The translations under genes were made by a program, and so were the position numbers. Shown one piece after another: positions 1-5,466 of a DNA stretch of 7,323 nt. Below the pieces are notes generated by a model. The model worked only from the letters and a program-made list of their open reading frames with translations. It did not search any database and was not told the DNA's origin. Source of the stretch: Planctomicrobium sp. GTDB lineage: Bacteria; Planctomycetota; Planctomycetia; Planctomycetales; Planctomycetaceae. Every line of letters starts with the position of its first letter. Positions within the stretch are counted from its first letter, which is position 1. The DNA lies in NCBI GenBank assembly GCA_029259835.1, contig JAJDEL010000547.1:1-7323 (forward strand), read 5' to 3'.

Positions 1-5
1 ACTGG

Positions 6-500
6 TCATTCCATGAATGTTACGATGAATTTCTGAGGGATATGAAAGTCTGGTGGAGGAGCACATGGCGTCGTAGTTTCAATTTCACCTGAATCGGAAA
101 GACTCACGCGAAAAAAAGATGTGCCTTGCGTTGGTGCCAACCAATAATTATATTGAAACTTGACATAAAGACAGTATGTCTTACCCGGTATTAAGGATTG
201 TGGTCCCCCAGACTCTGGATAGGTTTGAGTCCATTCAGGCTGGACCTCTCCATATTCCAATTGGTCTGGATAGGGTCCGTCAACTTTGCAAAACCAGAGA
301 ATCTCGCGACTTTCCTCAGACCAAACTGCGATGTGCCTCAGAGAATTCACACGACCATATTTCAAATTCACTTTCAATTTTTGACCATTCCCAGACGCCG
401 TAGCAGTCACGCGGGGACGCCTGTGTGCAATCTCTTCCAGCAGCACAAACAGAAAAACAGCTAAGACAACGAAACCTATTATTGAGAGGAATATTTTCAT
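6..500 (-). CDS. Hypothetical single-pass membrane protein (164 aa)
   Basis: I do not recognise this protein. From the chosen ATG (498-500) it begins MKIFLSIIGFVVLAVFLFV, one hydrophobic segment at about residues 3-22. This is followed by a basic patch (HRRPR) and a soluble, probably beta-rich remainder with many aromatic residues and three cysteines (in WFCK, TYCLY and TPCAP). There is no clear signal-peptidase site, so it is probably anchored. The basic patch after the helix makes topology ambiguous under the positive-inside rule. In-frame starts also exist at 518 (ATG, 170 aa) and 524 (GTG, 172 aa). I prefer 500 because a weak purine-rich GAAGA lies 5 nt upstream, whereas the earlier starts have no Shine-Dalgarno-like sequence. 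The stop (TGA) is at 6-8, so the gene is complete. It lies on the same strand as the membrane gene at 815-1081 but is separated by about 300 bp, and a TATACT box upstream suggests its own promoter. Being a real gene is likely; its function is unknown. Confidence 0.6.
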   Translation of the reverse strand: MKIFLSIIGFVVLAVFLFVLLEEIAHRRPRVTATASGNGQKLKVNLKYGRVNSLRHIAVWSEESREILWFCKVDGPYPDQLEYGEVQPEWTQTYPESGGPQSLIPGKTYCLYVKFQYNYWLAPTQGTSFFRVSLSDSGEIETTTPCAPPPDFHIPQKFIVTFME

Positions 501-538
501 AGCTGTCTTCAAAATCATTAACACATGGAGAGAACAAC

Positions 539-566
539 AGTATACGAATTAAACACACTTTTGAAA
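539..566 (-). promoter_or_regulatory. Possible promoter for the 164-aa membrane protein
   Basis: On the minus strand TATACT (plus 539-544) matches the -10 consensus at five of six positions. TTTCAA (561-566) sits 16 nt upstream but matches the -35 consensus at only three positions. The surrounding 536-600 stretch is AT-rich compared with its neighbours. Transcription would begin near 532, leaving a short leader before any of the candidate starts at 524, 518 or 500. This is a consensus match only. Confidence 0.25.
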
Positions 567-589
567 TTCAGGTCCGTAAAACATATTGA

Positions 590-793
590 TTAATTTGGTT
601 TTGGCTTTGGTGCACCGCCACACCTCCATGGAGTTTGGGCTGCCGTAAATGTCCATCCAGTCTTTTCATTTTGTGATTCGCTAGCTCTGCCTGGATGTAA
701 TCGAGTCATTTCAGGAAAGAGCATTCCACACCGCGACGGGTGCCACTGACGAAATGACCTATTGACGGGATTGAATTGTGTGCCACTTTTCAA
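590..793 (-). CDS. Doubtful small ORF (67 codons, TTG start)
   Basis: This open frame fills the gap between the two membrane-protein genes on the same strand and ends GGAPKPKPN. It would start with TTG at 791-793, 21 bp beyond the stop of the upstream gene (815), and it has no clear Shine-Dalgarno sequence. The translation is rich in Trp, Pro and Arg, has no hydrophobic core or motif I recognise, and could be a remnant or chance ORF. It is listed because otherwise 501-814 holds only the promoter candidate at 539-566 and no better gene on either strand. Confidence 0.2.
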   Translation of the reverse strand: MKSGTQFNPVNRSFRQWHPSRCGMLFPEMTRLHPGRASESQNEKTGWTFTAAQTPWRCGGAPKPKPN

Positions 794-814
794 TTCACGT
801 CAGCGGCACCCCGC

Positions 815-1081
815 CTACACGCGCTGTTTCGGGATCGTCCCGACCAAGTGTCGAACAACCACATATGCGGAGATCGCGGCGACGACCGCGTATCCTATCA
901 TCCAGGGGATCGAACGACTTTCGGCATAGGAGTACCAGCTCAAAAGAGTTGCGAGACCGGTTGGCAGCAGAGCGAGAGCGGCAATGAACACAGAGCGGTG
1001 TTTCGTCACAGCACCCCATAGCACGACGCCGAATGCCAAAATCGCTCCAGCGAAGAAAAAGAGTTCGATAGAAAATCCCAT
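815..1081 (-). CDS. Small three-helix membrane protein (88 aa)
   Basis: The protein is almost entirely three hydrophobic segments: about residues 4-25 (IELFFFAGAILAFGVVLWGAV), 31-52 (VFIAALALLPTGLATLLSWY) and 59-78 (PWMIGYAVVAAISAYVVV). Short charged loops (TKHRS, AESRS) join them and the C-terminus is basic (RHLV...PKQRV). It is therefore an integral inner-membrane protein. I recognise no family motif. The start is well supported: ATG at 1079-1081 has GAGGAA (plus 1089-1094) 7 nt upstream. The gene is transcribed divergently from the DUF1559 gene at 1344 across a 262-bp gap, so the two may share a control region. Its function cannot be assigned; a small transport accessory or membrane-stress protein would look alike at this level. 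Confidence 0.75.
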   Translation of the reverse strand: MGFSIELFFFAGAILAFGVVLWGAVTKHRSVFIAALALLPTGLATLLSWYSYAESRSIPWMIGYAVVAAISAYVVVRHLVGTIPKQRV

Positions 1082-1088
1082 GGTCTTA

Positions 1089-1094
1089 TTCCTC
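1089..1094 (-). promoter_or_regulatory. Ribosome binding site of the 88-aa membrane protein
   Basis: On the minus strand this reads GAGGAA, 7 nt before the ATG at 1079-1081. It is a strong Shine-Dalgarno match and fixes the start of this gene. Confidence 0.7.
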
Positions 1095-1330
1095 AGTTGC
1101 TGTCATTGCAAGGTCTCTCGGTCAGGCGAAAAAGTGAGCCAGCCACCTGATTCTAGAGGCGAGATCTCGTTTGAATTATCACGCATATTCTGGTGATCTT
1201 CACATCTTGTCGCTTGCAGGTTTGTGCTTGAGCATGGATGATCACGATATTAACTCGTTTGGGCGGCGTTTTGCTGTCCTCATCGGGTGATTAAGAATGA
1301 GATTGCAATATCGTTTTGAAGAATCATTAG

Positions 1331-1335
1331 AGGAG
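1331..1335 (+). promoter_or_regulatory. Ribosome binding site deciding the DUF1559 start
   Basis: AGGAG lies 8 nt before the ATG at 1344-1346. The longer in-frame reading would start at a GTG at 1335 that overlaps this site. The Shine-Dalgarno position therefore selects the ATG. Confidence 0.75.
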
Positions 1336-1343
1336 TGGAACGG

Positions 1344-3848
1344 ATGTCGTTACGAAAGCGGACGAAATTTGTAAGCCTGAGCATCGGTTTGCTTGCCGTG
1401 GTCTCGGTTGCTGGCTGGTTATATGCCCAGCGCGGTTCAGACTCGGTGGCTCCTGAGAAATTGTTGCCAGCGCGTTCGATTATTTATGTCAAAGCGAACG
1501 GCTCGTTATTGACTGACGCGGCGTTCAAAAAGACCGCCTCGTACAAAGCACTCCACGAGAGCGGCATGATGCAGATGATCGAAGATGCGTTTGCTTCGAT
1601 GCCGAATGAATATCCCCACGCAGACAAAATTGAAGAAGCCTTAGAACACCTCGAGCAAAACGGGATGTCATTGGCAATCACCGATGGAATGGGAATGCAA
1701 CCGTGGGGGATGATTGTTGTTCACGACGCAGTCGGGGGCGCAGATTTTTTAAATGAGATGCTGGAGATGCTCCCACCAAATGGGCCTGAGTTCCAGAATG
1801 TCGAACGGAACGGTCGTAAGATCACAATGACCATGATCCCTGGTGCCCCCGTCGAACTTGGTTGGTGGGATGAACAAGGGCATCTGGTGATTGCCGTCGG
1901 GATGGAAGCGATTCGTTCTGCCCTTGCCGTCGCTGATGGAGACCAGCCGAACCTCACTTCGAGTCCTCTCTTCGAAAAGTACGTCGCTGGCGATTCTGAT
2001 TTCACTGTGAAATCGATCGGTTGGTTTGACTTTGGGTCTCTGGTCGAAATGTACGGAGAGTTTCCAGTTCCGATTCCGGGCCAGCAAGGCATTACTGCCA
2101 AGCAAGTTTTGGCAGCAGTTGGGCTTGATTCACTCGGTCATGTCGTGGCCTCAAGCGGATATAAAGGGGAAGCGATCTGGACCGAGCAAATTGTGACCGT
2201 TACCGGAGAAACAACCGGTCTGATGGACTTGATGATGCAGAAGCCGATGACCTTTGCCGATCTCCCGCCAATTCCAATTGGGCAAAGTACGGTCTTTGCT
2301 GCAAGCTTCGATTGGGCGAAAGCCTACGAGACAATCTGGACGACTGTCGAAACGATTGCGGAATACGCTCCCCCTGGAGCAATGGATGAAGTCGACGAGG
2401 CTCTCGCTCAAATCGAACGGGAACTTGGATTTGCACCGCTGGAGTTTCTTTCAACAATTGGCAACGTCCACTGTATCTATGCAGACCAGTATCAAGGAAT
2501 GTTTGGTCTTGGTGGAGCGGTTGTGGTCAGTGTGAAAGATGCAGAAAGGTTACGTGGATTACTCAACAACGTTTTCCGCATCGTCGAGAGAGAATCTCGC
2601 GGTGAGTTTGTAGCACGCGATATCCAGAAACAGGGGCGAACCGTCACGATGTTACGGTTCGAGGACGCATCGTACTTTACTCCTGCACTTTGTGTTGATG
2701 ACGACTGGGTCATCTTCGGACTTGTCCCGCAAGCTGTCGAGGCTTGCCTGATGCGACTGGATGGAAAGCTTCCGTCTTGGGAACCGGAAGGCGAATATGC
2801 GGATGCACTCGCGGAAATGCCGAAGGAGTTCACGTCCATCAGCATTATTGATCCGCGTGACACGTACCGTTTCCTTCTCGGATTTGCCCCGATGCTTATT
2901 GGTGGTGTCGAAATGGCGATTCACGAATCCAGAGCATTTCCGGATGACTTCGAGATCCCGTTCACTCCTGCTGACTTCCCACCTACGGAGGTGATCACTG
3001 CTCCACTTTTCCCGAATGTGATGATGTCGACCGTGGATGAAAACGGAGTGCACAGCTACGCCCGGCAGTCCCTGCCTGGGATTCCACTCCTCGGAGGTTC
3101 AGGCGGTGGAGCGGCAATCGCGACCACGGGGGTACTTGTTGCCCTGCTGTTACCTGCTGTACAGCAGGCACGCGAAGCAGCCCGCAGAACCCAGTCTAAG
3201 AACAACATTAAGCAAATCATGTTGGCAATGCACAACTATCACGACACGTTCAATAAATTCCCTCAGGGAACAGTTCCGAATGACGATCTCGAAATTGAAG
3301 AGCGTTTGAGTTGGCTGGTTTCAATCCTGCCATTTCTAGAACAGGCGCCACTTTACGATCAAGTCAATATGAAAGCTGGCTGGGAATCGGAAGAAAACTC
3401 GAATTGGTTCAAGACGGTTATCCCAACCTACAACCATCCGAATTTCCCAGTAAATAAAGTCGATGGATATGGTGCTACTCATTATCTCGGCATGGCAGGC
3501 GTTGGAGCAAAAGGCCCCACACTCGAGGCAAACGATCCGAAAGCAGGCGTTTTCGCCTACAATCGGGCCACTCACATGAGAGATATTCGAGATGGAACTT
3601 CGAACACGATTGCAGTCGGTGAAACAACCGATCCTGGTCCATACGCAGCCGGTGGGAAGTCCACAATCCGCCCGTTAGTCAAGCAGCCGTATATCAACGG
3701 TGGCAATGGATTCGGGAGCAAGTCAGTCGGCGGCGCTCAGTTTGGTCTCGCCGATGGTTCCGTTCGGTTTATTAGCGAGAACATCGACCCCGAAGTCATG
3801 GAAGCCCTCTCGACAATTAACGGTGGAGAAGTCATCGGGCAATTTTAA
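1344..3848 (+). CDS. DUF1559 protein with duplicated extracytoplasmic N-terminal domain (834 aa)
   Basis: The protein begins with four basic residues in the first eight, then a hydrophobic helix at 9-26 (FVSLSIGLLAVVSVAGWL). This is a signal peptide or uncleaved anchor (possible cut after A28), so the rest is probably outside the inner membrane. Residues 40-560 look like two diverged copies of one unit, DUF3352-like in style (LPARSIIYVKANG near 41, IGQSTVFAASFDW near 312). Residues 590-640 hold the helix and neck typical of DUF1559 proteins: VLVALLLPAVQQAREAARR, then NNIKQI and HNYHDTFNKFP. The DUF1559 domain continues with WLVSILPFLEQAPLYDQVN and RDIRDGTSNTIAVGE and ends in GGAQFGLADGSVRFISENID. 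In most family members the helix follows a prepilin-type FTLIELLVVI leader at the N-terminus; here it is internal and that leader is absent. The family's C-terminal H-X9-DG signature has Ser794 in place of His before D804-G805. DUF1559 proteins are abundant in planctomycetes and are thought to be pseudopilin-like surface proteins; the role of this one is unknown. Translation starts at ATG 1344, behind AGGAG. The gene appears monocistronic and is followed by hairpins at 3857-3910 and 3962-3987. Confidence 0.93.
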   Translation: MSLRKRTKFVSLSIGLLAVVSVAGWLYAQRGSDSVAPEKLLPARSIIYVKANGSLLTDAAFKKTASYKALHESGMMQMIEDAFASMPNEYPHADKIEEALEHLEQNGMSLAITDGMGMQPWGMIVVHDAVGGADFLNEMLEMLPPNGPEFQNVERNGRKITMTMIPGAPVELGWWDEQGHLVIAVGMEAIRSALAVADGDQPNLTSSPLFEKYVAGDSDFTVKSIGWFDFGSLVEMYGEFPVPIPGQQGITAKQVLAAVGLDSLGHVVASSGYKGEAIWTEQIVTVTGETTGLMDLMMQKPMTFADLPPIPIGQSTVFAASFDWAKAYETIWTTVETIAEYAPPGAMDEVDEALAQIERELGFAPLEFLSTIGNVHCIYADQYQGMFGLGGAVVVSVKDAERLRGLLNNVFRIVERESRGEFVARDIQKQGRTVTMLRFEDASYFTPALCVDDDWVIFGLVPQAVEACLMRLDGKLPSWEPEGEYADALAEMPKEFTSISIIDPRDTYRFLLGFAPMLIGGVEMAIHESRAFPDDFEIPFTPADFPPTEVITAPLFPNVMMSTVDENGVHSYARQSLPGIPLLGGSGGGAAIATTGVLVALLLPAVQQAREAARRTQSKNNIKQIMLAMHNYHDTFNKFPQGTVPNDDLEIEERLSWLVSILPFLEQAPLYDQVNMKAGWESEENSNWFKTVIPTYNHPNFPVNKVDGYGATHYLGMAGVGAKGPTLEANDPKAGVFAYNRATHMRDIRDGTSNTIAVGETTDPGPYAAGGKSTIRPLVKQPYINGGNGFGSKSVGGAQFGLADGSVRFISENIDPEVMEALSTINGGEVIGQF

Positions 3849-3856
3849 TTCGTTGA

Positions 3857-3910
3857 TTCTCAGCGTGCGAGAATAAGACACTTTTGCCTCGCGGAATCAC
3901 GCTGTGAGAA
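3857..3910 (+). repeat. Large imperfect inverted repeat after the DUF1559 stop codon
   Basis: TTCTCAGCGTG (3857-3867) pairs with CACGCTGTGAGAA (3898-3910), giving 11 base pairs interrupted by a 2-nt bulge. Inside the loop CGAG (3868-3871) can pair with CTCG (3888-3891), extending the stem across an asymmetric internal loop. It begins 9 nt after the TAA and is followed at a distance by TCTTTTTCC. It could protect the mRNA 3' end or act as a first terminator. Confidence 0.5.
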
Positions 3911-3961
3911 ATGTGCCAATCTTTTTCCGCGGGCACAGTGGAATCCTTTACTGATCTCGAC

Positions 3962-3987
3962 AAGCCCCGTACTCTGTGCGGGGCTTT
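3962..3987 (+). terminator. Probable intrinsic terminator of the DUF1559 gene
   Basis: AAGCCCCG (3962-3969) is perfectly complementary to CGGGGCTT (3979-3986). The 9-nt spacer can extend the stem by three more pairs (T-G wobble, A-T, C-G), leaving a TCT loop. The downstream T tract is short (TTTCGT), so termination may be modest. It lies 114 bp after the stop codon of 1344-3848 and separates that gene from the M16 gene. Confidence 0.6.
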
Positions 3988-4099
3988 CGTATGTGAATTT
4001 CCAGGCCTTTCAATCCTCTGAATGAATTCATTTTCCCTCAGACATGCTGGGCACACTAATATGCCACTCGGGGCTAAGAATGTCTGGTCGAGAATTGAC

Positions 4100-4125
4100 G
4101 TAGGACAGGTTTTCAACCTGTCCTG
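4100..4125 (+). repeat. REP-like palindromic element
   Basis: AGGACAGGTT (4102-4111) and AACCTGTCCT (4115-4124) form a perfect 10-bp stem with a 3-nt TTC loop. GTAG (4100-4103) sits at its 5' foot, overlapping the first two stem bases. A short hairpin with a 5' GTAG-type tetranucleotide is the layout of REP elements mobilised by RAYT (TnpA-REP) transposases, and from memory similar GGACAGG...CCTGTCC hairpins recur between genes in planctomycetes. Only one copy is in this window, so its repeated nature is inferred. There is no T tract, which argues against a terminator. Confidence 0.55.
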
Positions 4126-4210
4126 CGATGCGACACTTATAGCCGCCGGAAGTGAAGTAGCTACCCTTGCCCCTCACTCCCTAACCCCTGGACCAAGAGG
4201 CGCAGCCTCG
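4126..4210. repeat. Repeat-like GC-rich module upstream of the M16 gene
   Basis: After the hairpin come the palindrome GTAGCTAC (4157-4164), a C-rich run CCCCTCACTCCCTAACCCC (4170-4188) and a small hairpin GAGGC-GCA-GCCTC (4197-4209). The C-rich run resembles the CCCTCACCCTAACCC text common in bacterial dispersed intergenic repeats. The strand asymmetry and low coding character differ from the flanking genes. It ends 17-18 bp before the M16 ATG, so it lies in the leader or promoter of that gene. Its status as a dispersed repeat is inferred from appearance alone. Confidence 0.35.
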
Positions 4211-4227
4211 CCCGAAAAGTGACAACG

Positions 4228-5451
4228 ATGCAGTTTCATCAGAAACAACTTGAGAACGGCCTGCAAATTATTGCAGAGTCCAAACCTGCCGCCCAAAGTG
4301 CAGCTGTCGGCTTTTTTGTGAGAACAGGAGCCAGAGACGAGCAACAAGACGTCTCCGGCGTGAGTCACTTCCTGGAGCACATGGCGTTTAAAGGGGACGA
4401 AAAGTATTCCGCCGAGGATGTCAATCGAATCTTCGACGAAGTCGGCGCGAGCTATAACGCATCGACCAGCGAAGAGGTCACCTTCTACTACGCCGCGATT
4501 CTTCCGGAATATCTCGATCAGACGTTTGATCTTTTGTCTCGAATGATGCGTCCAACCTTACGAGAGGATGACTTCAACATGGAGAAGCAGGTCATCCTTG
4601 AAGAAATCGGGATGTACGAGGATATGCCCGGCTTTGCGATTTACGATGCCACGATGTCGACTCACTTCTCGAAGCATCCACTGGGGCAGAGCATCCTTGG
4701 CTCGCCGGAAAGCATTCAGGCATTGCAAGCCAAGCAAATGCAGACGTATCACGAAAACCGATACGGCGCGAGCAACCTCATTCTCGCCGCATCAGGAAAT
4801 ATCGATTGGGACCATTTGCTCGATATCGCTGAGCAGAACTGTGGGAGTTGGAATCGCGGTATTCCTGGACGCACCAGAGACGAAGCACAACCGCAGGCAT
4901 CGCAATCATGGCTGCCGCGTCCAGGAATGAATCAACAACACATCATGCAAATGTCGCCTGCGCCGCCGGCTACAAATGATCTCCGCTTTGCAGCGGAAAT
5001 GGTCTCAATTATTGTCGGCGATGAATCTTCTGGTCGTTTGTATTGGGATCTGGTCGAAACCGGATTCGCAGAGTCTGCAGAGCTGAGTTTCAACGAATAC
5101 GACGGCAGCGGTACTTGGGCGACATACCTTTGCTGTGCCCCGGAGTTGGCTCACGAGAACTTGGAACGCGTCAAGAAAATCTACGACGAATTCAACCAGC
5201 AAGGTCCAACGCAAGAAGAATTCGAACAAGCCCGTAATAAAGTTTCCTCTAGAATTGTCCTTTCAAGCGAACGCCCTATGGGGCGTCTGGTCGCCTTGGG
5301 GGGCAATTGGTTGTACCGCAACGAATATCGCAGCGTCTCCGACGACCTCGAATCGTTAAAAAAACTCTCTCTCGAAGATGTCCGTGAGTTGCTCAATCAA
5401 TACCCACTCGCCCAGACGACGACAGTTGGACTTGGACCATTGGAGGAGTAA
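4228..5451 (+). CDS. M16B family zinc metalloprotease (407 aa)
   Basis: This is a soluble, single-chain member of the pitrilysin/mitochondrial processing peptidase family, which cleaves peptides inside a clam-shell dimer. The inverted zinc motif HFLEH is at 47-51 (His47 and His51 bind zinc, Glu50 is the base). The third ligand Glu126 lies 75 residues after His51 in MEKQVILEEIGMYED, with the usual accessory Glu119. The site therefore looks fully active, as in beta-type catalytic subunits. The first half (1-185) is the catalytic domain. The second (about 186-407) is the M16 C-terminal domain, with GDESSGRLYWDLVE at 264-277 corresponding to the family's GGGxSSRLF block and GRLVALGGNWLYR further on. 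There is no signal peptide, so it is cytoplasmic. Length is normal for bacterial M16B proteins. The start is uncertain: ATG 4228 has only GAAAAG 8 nt upstream, and an in-frame GTG at 4219 would add three residues (MTT). Its leader contains repeat-like hairpins. It converges with the gene at 5467-7323 across 15 bp. Confidence 0.93.
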   Translation: MQFHQKQLENGLQIIAESKPAAQSAAVGFFVRTGARDEQQDVSGVSHFLEHMAFKGDEKYSAEDVNRIFDEVGASYNASTSEEVTFYYAAILPEYLDQTFDLLSRMMRPTLREDDFNMEKQVILEEIGMYEDMPGFAIYDATMSTHFSKHPLGQSILGSPESIQALQAKQMQTYHENRYGASNLILAASGNIDWDHLLDIAEQNCGSWNRGIPGRTRDEAQPQASQSWLPRPGMNQQHIMQMSPAPPATNDLRFAAEMVSIIVGDESSGRLYWDLVETGFAESAELSFNEYDGSGTWATYLCCAPELAHENLERVKKIYDEFNQQGPTQEEFEQARNKVSSRIVLSSERPMGRLVALGGNWLYRNEYRSVSDDLESLKKLSLEDVRELLNQYPLAQTTTVGLGPLEE

Positions 5452-5466
5452 CAACGAACTCTTCCT

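Larger units (their letters stand above)
1082..1343. other. Divergent intergenic region
   Basis: This gap lies between the starts of two divergent genes and so must contain or border their promoters, but I see no strong promoter on either strand. On the minus strand GATAAT (plus 1175-1180) is a five-of-six -10 match without a credible -35. On the plus strand TTGCTG (1271-1276) and AAGAAT (1293-1298), 16 nt apart, are weak matches. A 10-bp palindrome CGAGATCTCG (1160-1169) is the only symmetric site, and one this short is expected by chance in several kilobases. No ORF here is convincing. Confidence 0.35.

Noticed and set aside
1160..1169. CGAGATCTCG palindrome as an operator
   Set aside because: A 10-bp palindrome is expected several times by chance in a window of this size, and there is no second copy or adjacent promoter.
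1271..1298. TTGCTG / AAGAAT as the DUF1559 promoter
   Set aside because: Only three and four of six consensus positions match; many equally good pairs exist in the region.
1335..1337. GTG as the start of the DUF1559 gene
   Set aside because: It overlaps the AGGAG ribosome binding site that is correctly spaced for the ATG at 1344.
1721..2101. Long antisense frames within the DUF1559 gene
   Set aside because: They lie opposite a strongly supported coding frame, their translations are low in recognisable features, and there is no ribosome binding site. They are best explained by codon bias of the sense gene.
3832..4116. Minus-strand 94-codon frame after the DUF1559 gene
   Set aside because: It overlaps both hairpins and the 3' end of the DUF1559 gene, and the translation shows no domain, hydrophobic core or motif.
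4022..4222. Plus-strand 66-codon frame over the intergenic repeat
   Set aside because: It reads straight through the REP-like hairpin (translated as VGQVFNLS) and the C-rich module, has no ribosome binding site, and is the kind of spurious ORF such repeats generate.
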